From: Lates calcarifer
Lineage: Eukaryota; Chordata; Actinopteri; Centropomidae
DNA: 64,000 nucleotides
Direction of reading: 5' to 3'
NCBI RefSeq assembly: GCF_001640805.2
Contig: NC_066850.1
Coordinates: 8,469,927 to 8,533,926 of the forward strand
Each line of letters begins with the position of its first letter. The stretch's first letter is position 1. The notes beneath the pieces are model-generated. The model searched no databases. It was not told the origin of the DNA and saw nothing but the letters and a program-made list of their open reading frames with translations. The translations under genes were made by a program, and so were the position numbers. This document shows, piece after piece, positions 1 to 10,430 of this stretch.

Positions 1-3000
1 AACAAAAACAGCTGTGAATGAGAACTACTGGGACCAATTAGGCAGTAAACAATGGGCTGGAACTGGTTTACCACCAACTAATAACATCCACTAACCTCAA
101 ATAATACTGTACTGGCTGCAGCGTGGAACTGGCCTACCTACACACTTCCGTTACCTCTCTTTCTGTCAATCTCTTCCCTTTTTCTTAACGCTCTCAGGAA
201 CTTGCACACTCATTACAGCTCCCTCCTGCATCCTTTCCACGCTCTCATGACACTATCTGTCACCTCACGCACAAAGGTGAAGACAAATGTTGTGTTTCTC
301 TCTCTCGCTTAAGAAAAGAGCAGGTATTAAGACAAAGAGTGTGGCCCTCTGGAGTCACCCGATAAAACTAAGCTGCACACACACATTTGCAGATATACGC
401 ACACACACTCAACCTCTGACACAAGTAATGGTGCGCGTGGGCAGAGTAATATCATTGAGAAAGGGGTAATGTGCAGCCAATGGCTTGCTGCTGTAAGTTT
501 CCATGATGTGTGTGAACGTGTGTGAGACTCAGTATATCACACTGACTAATGTATGCAGGCCCTGCTTTCTATTGCAGACAAGACAGTGGGGAAATACAGA
601 GTGTGGGCATCATAAACACAAAAACCCTCCATAAATCTTCCTCTCAGATTTATGCCTGAAACCTGAGAACAACTGAACCCTCGAACTGACAACACATGAC
701 GGCAAAGATTGCTGTACAAATATGCAGCACACCGCATCATAAAAATGCCGTAATTTCAAATTGGTGCTGAACCAATGTTTTGCAAAATTCAGTGCTTAAG
801 GGAAAATAAATACTGCACCTTTAAGAATGTCAAAGAGCAGGCTCTCTGGAGTCTGGTCTGTGACAGACAGCCAAGGCTTGTTAATGTGAGCTCTGTAGCT
901 CAGTATTTTCACCAGTGTTTATTATGCAGAAAGTAAGACTGAAAATGTTGATGACGTGAGATAAAACCAGTCATTGCCAGCTTGTTAATAAACAAAGCTC
1001 AACATAAGATATATGATCCAAAGAGAGATACAAAAAAGGTGATCAGTGTAATTAAATTTTTCTAAACATGTGCTTTACACATGAACGCATAAAAGTCTGA
1101 CTGCACTTTCATTTCACAGATGCACATGAATAAGAGCAAACATTCAAGCCTAACCATAAGGAATCCTTAAGCGCAGCATATCAATATATCTTATTTTTTA
1201 CATACAGTTTAAAATAACCAATGTATATTTTATAAATAACATCTCGCTTTCTCCTGCAGGCATTTACTGCTACCACAGGCTTAATTAATGAATGCATATT
1301 GTATTTCTCAATAACTGAGAAAATATTCATGAATACCCGTGTAAATTTTATTGGTCCTCTGTTGCGGGAAACGGTTTTTCACAGAAACTGTATTTTGTTG
1401 GAAAAGACAGAAAAGAAAGGCATCAAGGCAACATAGCACATTTGCAGTGTATATACCGTATATTTACTGTATATAAGTTCCTGACCTGCTCACTGTAGTT
1501 TTAAATTGAACAAAGGAACAAACAAATCACGGTGAAGAGAATGCAAAATGGAAGAAACAAAGATATATGACCAGGTTAATAATAATTATCAACAGCAAGA
1601 TGCTGTTCCAAACCTGGCACATATAGGCCTACTAGTGTCAAAATTACAGTATGGATCTAACATTTGCATAAACACAGATACACACAAACTGCTATACACA
1701 TGTTAAACATCAATTTATATCTTACATTTACTCCTTTAACACATTAGCCTAAATGGCATTAAAACACAATCTTAACTAAAACGCTGGAGAGCAGCAACAT
1801 CTTTGTAAAACCACAATTTTGCTTCAGATTCCATACTATTAAGAAATTCAGATAGAGAAAAACTGTTACTCATTAGACCAAACTGTGATGAAGCCACAGC
1901 TTGTGTTTTTGCAGATGTTGGCAGCACGTAAAACACATCCTCTCTGCAGGGTTCTTGTTTGTACACCACGCCAAATACTGACACAACAGCATTAGACTGT
2001 CTATTGTTAACTTTCTTTGACTGTAAAATTATGCCCTATAGCTAACTAATCTTGCCTCCTACACAGGAACAGCAGAGAGAAGCTGCTTCTTCAGGGTTTG
2101 CTAAAGTGATTCTAGGAAATGTAAGAAATCATTAAATAAAACAGAGCCAGAAAACATAGATGGAATGTTTTGCAAACTAAAAGTATGTGAAAGAAGATCT
2201 TTATATGTCCTTCACTGACAAAGTACAGGAGCGCACACACACATAAGCACACTGTGACCTCTCTGAAGTCAGCATCTATGCATCTTCTCAATCAGCAGCT
2301 TCCTCTCTGTGAGCGTTCAACCTGCCTGCACAGCAGCCCGCTCAGCTCTACAAATCATTGACAGGGTTAAAAAAAAGAAAATTACCCCTGTTCACTTGCT
2401 GACAAACCTCTTCATTTCAGGGGCAAGGGACACCATTTATCACGGCAAACAATTAGGCTCTAACAACTCTCAGAGGGAAATGATTTGGCTAATGGTGACA
2501 GAGGAAAATGTGCTTATTAGGCAGAGCAAATAACGCTCCAGTAACCTGGGGGGTCCATTACTACACAGCCATCAGGGGCAGGAATATTTAAAAAGTCATC
2601 ATTAACATTTTAGCCAAAACCTCTGATTAAAACACCTCATGCCCATCTTAAAAAGCAGCACATCAGCGAGCCGTGACATCATCAATATGCTGCAAGCAGA
2701 GATGGACAAAAAAAGAGTGAGGGAGGAGAAGAGAGTCATTTTTGCTGATGGGGAATGACAGCAGTGGCAGGCTGAATTCTCCCAGAGCTGAAACTCTCAC
2801 CCGACTGTCAGAGAAAGATCAGTGGAAACTGCAAAGGATCGGCTCTGTTGGACAGGAGCCATGAGAAGACGACCTGTGGCAATGCTGGTTTATAAGCCTG
2901 AGAAATACAACGGAGGAACTAAGCTTTAATTTAGTAAATAAGACCTTTCTCGTTCTGGAACAGTTACAAAACACAGGGAAAGTCGTAACTGTACATTTTA

Positions 3001-3852
3001 ACATGTGACTGGGTACTCAGAGGTCCACATCAACATGATTTAAATATTGTTTATTTCAGGTATTAGTATAATTGGAACTCAGTCCAACAGGTCTGAACTA
3101 AGTGGCCCCATGAAGACTTCTATCACAGACAGAACAGAGAGCTGTTCAAGATTTATATTCTTTCAGCATCTTTTGGCTGGTTTATTTCTACCAGGGTACC
3201 ACAAGCCAAGGCCCACTGTTTTGATGAAGGACTCCTGAGCAAAAATATTTGTCATGAACTCAGGTTCATGACAATTATGACCGCCACCCCACCCCAACCT
3301 CCCTGCATCCCTGCATGGCTAGAAGAGTTCTTAGTAAAGATCATTTCAGGGTGGGAATTATGGCTGTTGAGGGTGAAGGTTAGGGATGGGAATCGAGACC
3401 CAGTTCTGTACAGACCCGGTTCCAAATTTCTCAAAATTTGAAAATCAATAAGCTCTGAGCTTATCAATACTACTATTGAGACTAACAGGTCCTAGAGCCT
3501 AATGTTTTGAGAGATGAGAGAGTTGTGTCATTGAAATCAAAACACTAGCACACAAATAGGCCTATAGACTATGTTACACTGACTGTCCAATAAAGCTTTT
3601 GAATTCAGTGTTTTGCTTCTATCATGTCCTCGTTCCCACTTCATTTCTCATTTGGTTGCTTGCTGCTCATTTACAATGGCTGAACATGCAAAGCGCTAAA
3701 AGGATAGGTATTTAAGTATCAGTATGGTGAGTATCGATAAAGACCCGAATCATTAGGCAGTATCAAACATGGTATCAATATCAATAAAAATTAATGATCA
3801 ACATCCCAAATGAAGGTTTTCAAGAGGATGATGATGAGATTGTGATGTTTAC
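1..3852 (-). other. anks1b: anks1b intron 3 (5' part)
   Basis: This is the start of intron 3; its 3' end is outside the window. The sequence is AT-rich and largely unique to the eye. It contains the hAT-type element at 3381-3809 and short AT-rich and TG/CA-rich runs. Open frames here are short, overlap on both strands and lack family motifs. I see no further ankyrin exon. Confidence 0.8.
3381..3809. mobile_element. hAT-type non-autonomous DNA transposon (MITE)
   Basis: The left end reads TAGGGATGGGAATCGA and the right end, on the other strand, TTGGGATGTTGATC; 11 of the first 14 bases match as terminal inverted repeats. The flanks GTGAAGGT (3373-3380) and ATGAAGGT (3810-3817) match at 7 of 8 positions, an 8-bp target duplication as made by hAT transposases. 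The interior (about 430 bp) has no transposase frame. The right end lies about 43 bp downstream of the exon 3 donor in the sense of transcription. Confidence 0.6.
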
Positions 3853-4009
3853 CTGTTGGTTGACCCGGCAGTGCGAGGGTCCGTGATGGATGAGGATACG
3901 GACAATGTCCACATCTCCCCTCCAGGCAGCCAGGTGCAGCGGGAAGCAACCTTTGCTGTCTGCCACATTTGTGGACGCCTCAAACTGAAGCAGCTTCAGT
4001 ACCACATCC
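3853..4009 (-). CDS. anks1b: anks1b coding exon 3 (end of ankyrin repeat 1 and repeat 2)
   Basis: Minus-strand exon of 157 bases between a CTCTCAG| acceptor and a CAACAG|GTAAAC donor. Base 4009 completes Arg71, then 52 codons run to Gln123 in phase 0. Residues 72-82 ([11 protein letters not shown]) finish repeat 1. Residues 84-117 form repeat 2, with the [11 protein letters not shown] core at 93-103 and ILIHHGPSH at 109-117. The exon ends with CRVNQQ, where human ANKS1B has SRVNEQ. The match is nearly residue for residue and needs no frame correction, so the exon looks functional. The next exon would be expected to begin with an Asn/Glu-rich turn and an ALHCAAQYGH-type repeat. I did not see that sequence to the left. 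Confidence 0.95.
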
Positions 4010-4284
4010 CTGAGAGAGGAAGAGAGAGATAAATACAGTCACATAAAGATCAATAGATGAGCAGATTGAGAGAGGAGAGATGGAGAGAGGGAGGGAAGTA
4101 GAGATGAGCATAAAGACCTGAAATCCATATTATGGAATATTGTAACATTTCCACTGAGAGCAGCAAATCAAACACTTTAACCCTGATTTCAAACTCAAAT
4201 ATTGCAATTTTCAGTTAAGGACATTGGGTCCTATGCAACTTTCATATATTTTATAACTAATAATTTTAATAAATATTTTCCTGG

Positions 4285-4350
4285 GTTGAGGCTCCAGCCC
4301 CCTCACGACCCTTAATGAATAAGCAGTATACATACTGGATGGATGGACAG
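4285..4350 (+). repeat. 3' tail of a fish non-LTR retrotransposon
   Basis: GGCTCCAGCCCCCTCACGAC, followed by CCTTAATGAATAAGCAGTAT and a GGAT tetranucleotide tail, matches the familiar end of a very common teleost repeat. The tandem GGAT/GATG tail resembles that described for RTE-clade elements such as Rex3. The same family, further upstream in the element, is present in the opposite orientation at 21632-21915. Clade assignment is from memory. Confidence 0.6.
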
Positions 4351-4850
4351 ATTTTCCTGGGTTGCTTATTGAAGGAACTACAACTCAACAAAATCAAACT
4401 ACATAATGCAGGTGCTTTTGTTTGCCTTTGTTCCCATGCGCTCCAACCTTGTGACCTTGTCAATATCTGGTTAAACAAACTGTTTGTATTCTCTCTCATC
4501 AGTGCTGTTGTCATGAGTGTTTGTACTTAAGGGTAAAAACACGGTTTTTGCTGCCATCTGGCAGTTGAAATGTTCACCTTGTCACCTTTAAAGCTCTGGA
4601 GGTGAGTGCAGCTCTGACTTTAAGTGATTAACGACTGGTCTTTTGACTTTTTCCTTTTGGAGCTGTGTGACCTGACCGGCAACAAGTTGGCACCTCCTCA
4701 CCTCCTCCTCAGAGACCCCTGTTAAACCAGACTCTGCTCGATGAGGGATTTAGAGTAGCCTGTGGGTGAGCGATGAGACTAAGAGGCAGAGGACACAAGG
4801 AGTTCAACTGGAAATAATCAAGAATTTACAGAGTGCAACTGACCCCATGT

Positions 4851-4935
4851 TATCTATAGATAGACAGGCAGACAGACGGACAGAGAAACAGATTTGTTAT
4901 TAATCCTAAAGGGATTTGCAGAGTACTTTAATTCT
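4851..4935 (+). repeat. GATA-tailed SINE/LINE fragment
   Basis: A decayed run of GATA/GACA units followed by TTGTTATTAATCCTAAAGGG resembles the common fish tail of GATA repeats plus CTTTATTAATCCC-AAAGGGAAATT. It is short and diverged. Confidence 0.45.
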
Positions 4936-7403
4936 AATGAAGTAATCATCATCACATAAATAGATAAAGTGACAAATCACAGAGCTGGGGTTTGTGCTGG
5001 AAATCCATTTAGCTGCTGCTCACTAGTAATGTCAGCGGTACTGCTTCATATTAGCTAGCCCCCAGCTGAAGCTGTCACCTCTGTCTGGAGAGGAAAGGTG
5101 AAGTGCTTCATTTGCATTTGAAATGTCAGGGGGAGAAAGAGAGGAGAGAGAAGGGCAAAACCTCTCCCAGGAGCAGGGGTGAAAGCAGCACCAAGATGCT
5201 TAATGAACTGCTTTGTTCATTTAAATAATTTATTATATTTTCATATAATTCACTCAGGTTTAAGTGGCAGTTAAACAGCAGAATCACACTGGGAGGATCT
5301 CAGGGTCAAACATGAGAATATTCAACTTCTTGCTGATTGCATTCAACATGCGCGCATCACCAAAAAGCTTTTCATGTGGTAAAAAACTACACATAATTAA
5401 AACGATCTCAGAAACAATTCAAACCCAGCCTGAATAACAAATCTCTGAAATCAGCCCTGCCTGTTGCCAAGTCTCTTCTGTCTTTATCTTAATTGCCAGT
5501 TCTCTTTTTACTTTCCCACCTAAACGTTAAATCACTCCTCTGCAGCTTTTTGTTGGCGGCCTAATTTTCACTCTGAGGCTGCATTTTTCTCTCCCTCCCT
5601 CCCTCCTCTCCTCTCCTCTCCAGTTGATCTGAAGGAGGAAATCCACATAATTGCCCCCAAAACACAGTACTAATCCTTCAGTTCCGCCAAACTGTGATAG
5701 CGGTCAGGCTTGCAGCTAATCCACACTGTGTAACGGATTTCTCAGCAGGCCCAGGTGAAGAAAGCCAGCTACACTGTTGTCCCATACAAATACAGACACT
5801 CAAAGGATACACACATTCAAACACTATGTTTGAAATTTTGTGTTTTTTAGCACTCTTGACAGCTGGTTTTGTTGCCAAAGGGGGACACAACACTGTGTCA
5901 TGACCCTGAAACAGTGCCAGGCAGTTTTAAAGTAATTAAAGTGCATTTAAAGAGTTGAAAGTGCAAATTTCTTTGGCTGTAGTGACTTATATTAATTTGA
6001 AGATTACACTATTTCTAAATTGTACGACACTACTCTTAAGAAACCATTTCAAAACTTATTAGTTCATCTCATGAATGCACTGCTATCAGTCTATGCACAA
6101 GAAAATTATATTTCTGCCATTTTGGAGCCCTTCCTTTATTTAGTCATTCAATAGTCATTTAAAGAGGCGTGATTCAAAAAGGTCTGAACCAAATGAATGG
6201 TCAGATTTCATGTCTAAACTGCATTAGCATTAGACATATGGAGTCTAATGTCTAAATGTCAATTTCTTAGAAATCTTGAGCTGGATTTCTTTGTCACTTT
6301 GGTTAAATTAAGACTTTTTTTTAAAACTACTGCTCTCAAACCGCTCAGCTCGCTTCACGTCAACAGGTACGTAACAACTGCCTTCCTGCAGAACTCAACA
6401 GACACAAGGACATTTTACTGGGAAAATTCAGCAAGAATGGCACAACACAAAAAGCTAACCAATAGCATAACATGTTAACGCAATACAGACCTGAAGCAGA
6501 GCGCAAATGCTGTGGCCTGATAATATTGCTCAGTACCTCTGGTAACTCGACAAATAGTTTTCTTGGGCAAAAAGTCATAACGACCGCTGACGTCCTCACT
6601 CCTGTATATTATCTTTCTTAAAATTATTGGAAAACTATAAATTATTTGCCACTTTTTCCCCTTTTTTCTTCGTCATTTGGTGCCACTATTCAGCAGGTGT
6701 CACTAATTACGTTACCACGGGAACACTGGTTAGACAGTGTCATCGATCGTTGCCATGGAAGCAAGACTCTGAGCTTGGAGGCAGGATGGCTAACTCTTTA
6801 CCGTCAATCTTATATTTGTCCATCTGTCAACTTCTTGTACAGAGTGGTCTGAACAACTTTTCTGCTTTGGTTCAACCTCACTTTGGTTGTTTATTTTAAC
6901 TGTTTTCGGTGGAAAAAGCTTTTTAAAAACAAACATACAAACAAAAAACACCAGCCTGTTCAACACCAAAGGGCAGACAGAAACAGAGCGACTAGCTAGC
7001 AGACATGTAGCGTTTAGCAGATAACTACAGATCCATATATTTGCCGCTGGGGCTGGACACGAACAAAACCCGGGCTAACAGAGGATGTATATTGAGGTGG
7101 ACAAAAACACGACTCAAAATATATATGTATATGTCCATGTTGTGTTTACACTGCCCCCAAGTGGCCAAAACAGTTATTCCATGTTTATTCGAGAGGTCTC
7201 CCCCTGACTACACAGACATTTCAACACCATCATACTGTTCATTTGGGAACTTTATAATTGAACTTTATACATTGAATACATTCTTCTGTAGTCAAAATTA
7301 TTGTCTATATATCAATCAATACTGAAAAGAATTATCTGCACCAGACATTTGCACATACACATATGAATACAACCAAACATGCATTTTTGTTTTTGTTTTG
7401 TTC

Positions 7404-7428
7404 TTTTTTTTTTTTTTTTTTTTTTTTT
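7404..7428 (+). repeat. T25 homopolymer near the exon 2 donor
   Basis: Twenty-five consecutive T on the plus strand, so A25 in the anks1b pre-mRNA, starting about 95 bases downstream of the exon 2 splice donor. It may be the relic of a retroposon tail or slippage, and its true length is hard to sequence. Confidence 0.85.
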
Positions 7429-7522
7429 GGCGCTGTGTTACTGTATAGTACTTGCAATTCTGATTATTAATATCTCTATAATAACTACTACTACTACTCC
7501 ACAAACTTGAGTGCCATCTTAC

Positions 7523-7603
7523 CTGTGTCCATTTAGAGAAGCATGATGTAAAGGTGTGTATCCTGAGTTGTCTGTGCAGTTGACATTCAGGCCCTTCCAC
7601 ATG
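7523..7603 (-). CDS. anks1b: anks1b coding exon 2 (first full ankyrin repeat, N half)
   Basis: Minus-strand exon of 81 bases between a TTCACAG| acceptor and a CACAG|GTAAGA donor. The first base C completes AGC (Ser44) with exon 1. Residues 45-70 follow ([17 protein letters not shown], then LHHASLNGH), and the last two bases AG start Arg71. The TPLH signature is at residues 60-63. Human ANKS1B, from memory, has [28 protein letters not shown] here, so conservation is strong. The exon is isolated by a 51.8 kb intron upstream and 3.5 kb downstream. It is too short to be found as an ORF alone; splice phase and homology define it. Phase is 2 on entry and 2 on exit, so skipping it would keep frame but remove half a repeat. 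Confidence 0.94.
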
Positions 7604-10189
7604 CTGTGAAGAAACAGAGATAAATCAGAGTTAACCCTCAGAGTCAGAAACATATACTGCAACTTTTACATCATCTCTCAGTACTGAAGTGAGGCCGGTT
7701 TCCAGGTGTATAGTACTGTTGAAGTGTTGTTATTGAGGCACTTTTGCACAGTGTCACACACATTTTGCTCTATTACTTACACAGAAATACATTTTATTTC
7801 ATCCCTCTGCTGTACCTGCTCTGTTTTAGAATAAGGAAATGACAAACTACACTCCAGCCAATTAGGATTAGAAGTTCCATGTGGAAGATGCCAATTGCTG
7901 GATAGGTGGAGGGGGGTTGTGATGTTTTTAAAAAGATTAATCTCCTTAACTCTTTAGTCATATTTGTCCAGTGTTGAGTTATCATACATTTCTACTGATA
8001 AACAATATAAATCGATACAAATTTCTGAGTAAGTGTTTCCTTCAGTAGTGGGGAGCTATGACTTATATGAGCAGTTTTATGCTCCTTCCTTGAGATTAAG
8101 GATGCCAGAATTGCTGTCGCCTGAGAAAATTCCTCTCTTGTTTATTTTCATTTTTTTGTTTTAGCAAGTCTTCCTTTTTGTTTCTTTAGTTGTTTCTTCA
8201 CACAAGAATTTAGCTTTATTGTATTTGCGTCTCAAGGCGAGAGGTATAATTTCTCATTTGGGGCTATAGCCAGCAGAATTTAAGCTCTGTTTCATCATAC
8301 TGGCAAATAAAGAAAGTGAGTGAGGTCAACCCCTGTACTCGCAAAAGGCTGAGCATGCAAATAAAACCACACAAAACAGAATCTCATAAGGACAGCCAGA
8401 TACACACAGCCTTGGGCGTAACAAACACATTAAAACAAACTCTCATGTATACACACACTCTATTACACACATATAGCCCAGGGTTTTCCCAGGGCTATAA
8501 TTATATGACCTCTCTTTTTCACATGAACCCCTCCAAGCGCGTCAGAGAGAAGTACTAATTAGCTGAATTCCAGTCTGAGCAGCTCTGGGCTGAAAAGCTG
8601 AATCATGTAACATCTAGAAGCGATTGCATTACCTTTTTTATTAAGGACGACCCCTTACAATAGCTTCTGACATGGAGAGCAAAGACTCAAAATGCAGATT
8701 TGTGTCTAACAGTGTCTGTTACTGAAACACATAAAGTAGGGCTGCAGAATATTAAATTCTTTGTTGATATGTGGCAGTTTTTCATATAGATTATTTGTTC
8801 TATTTAAAGCAATGCAGTCTCTAAATTGCACCAGCATGCATTTCATTTCCAAAAATATGTGTCTGGCCACAGTCCTCACCCAGATGCTCCCTTTCAATGA
8901 TTTTGGAACAAAGGCATCCTGGGAAATTACACTTAAATATTAGTAATTGTTTTTAATTTCTTAAATTTGTATCTTTCATGGCCTGTATTAGTAAGAGGAA
9001 ATCATGGAAGTGTCTCTTTTAACAAAATAAATTTTAAAGAATCACTTTTACTCATTTAATTCAAGCATTTCAATTTAACATCTATTTCCCTTCACTTGAA
9101 TTGATTCTGTGTCTTAAGGTGAAGCTGAAAACAGTTCAGCGATGTGGAAACAGCAGAACATTCACTGGGTTTACACAATGAGTGGCGGCGTGCACACAAA
9201 TAAACAACTAATTAAAATTAGAATTAAAAGTGGTATTAAGGGGGTGACTACGCGCACTCACACTGAGAACACAGTGTACACTTGTCAATAGAACAGGTCT
9301 GCTGAGGAAAAGGATGCAGAACATTTTATTTTATTGACTGTTTAACAACTACAACCAGCAGCACTCCGATCAATTCAGGTCCAAAAAATGTTCAGGAAGC
9401 TGCATTTTTTTCCAGAAAAAGAAAGCAAAAGTCACAATTACAAATGTACACCTCTCTCACATCAACAACAAGTGGGCAACAAAACAGGAAAAAGTACATA
9501 GACACATACACAGCATGTAACACAGAGAGGTCAGAGTGCAGGAGACGACAGACAGAGCAACACAGCACAAGCTTCTCTCTATTGGGTCATCTGATCTCTG
9601 CACACTGCAAGGGTGTGTGCGTGTGCAATTATGAGTGTGTGCGTGTGTCCATATCGATCGCACTGGTCGGCTGACCCCTTTCAGCGCTGACCTATACAAC
9701 CAGTAGGATGGGTTGTTAAAAAGGGCAGACTGACAGAGGATGAGGGGAGGGAAAGACAGCGGGCCACAGGAAACTGTGATGGAGGCAGAAATCAAGACGA
9801 GCAGTGAAATAAATGCCAGTTTCTGCTCAACTGTCAAGGAAAATGTGGAAAGCTTTAGTTCACAAACACTCACTGCAAAGATTAAAAGTGTCTCTAAATG
9901 TATTTCTGTAGTCTTGACAGATTAAGATATATGTGAACCTTGTATAAAAACTAGGAGATACACTTTACTGCTCATGTGAGGGATAACAGTGTTGACATTT
10001 CTGGAGGTCACTGTGTGACTTAAGCCTACATCATTATTACAGTCTCAGTCCCTGTGTTTTATCACTGTTTCAAATATTTCATCTGTTTCTTACCTTGTTT
10101 AAAGATATTTATAAAGCTCTACAGTACAAGAGAAACTGTACTTAATATAAGGAGAATTGTCTCATTATTCTCAGAATGTGTCTCTTGAT

Positions 10190-10430
10190 TTAAAGGAGTA
10201 AGGAACTGTTCATCAGTTGGGGAAATACAATTACTTGCTTTCTTTGCTAAGAGTTAGATGGGAAGCAATTAGCTTAGTGTAGAATAAAGACTGGGAGCAG
10301 GGGCAGTCAGTCAGCAATTAGCCTGGTTCTGTTCAAAGTTTAAAAATATGATTATTCGTTAGTGGGTTTTAGAGGTGTTAGTGGGTGTATTTTTGAGCTT
10401 CGGACAGAGCCAGAGTAGCTGTTTCCCTCT
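10190..10430 (+). mobile_element. TTAA-type percomorph MITE, partial copy
   Basis: Begins TTAAAGGAGTAAGGAACTG and continues with GAGTTAGATGGGAAGCAATT, a decayed TTAGCTTAG block, AATAAAGACTGGGAGCAGG and GCCTGGTTCTGTTCAAAG. These blocks occur in the same order in the copy at 23157-23603. The right terminus is lost or too diverged to place. Confidence 0.6.

Larger units (their letters stand above)
4010..7522 (-). other. anks1b: anks1b intron 2 (complete, 3513 bp)
   Basis: GT-AG intron between exons 2 and 3. It contains a LINE-type tail (4285-4350), a second repeat tail (4851-4935), a CT-rich run near 5590-5625 and the T25 tract at 7404-7428. The stretch 6960-7180 includes a motif around CCCCCAAGTGGCCAAAA that resembles a common fish repeat, but I cannot assign it. 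The remainder shows no gene. Confidence 0.8.

Noticed and set aside
1..3852. Possible anks1b exon 4
   Set aside because: I looked on the minus strand for an ALHCAAQYGH-type ankyrin segment with splice sites and did not find one; the exon is most likely beyond the left edge.
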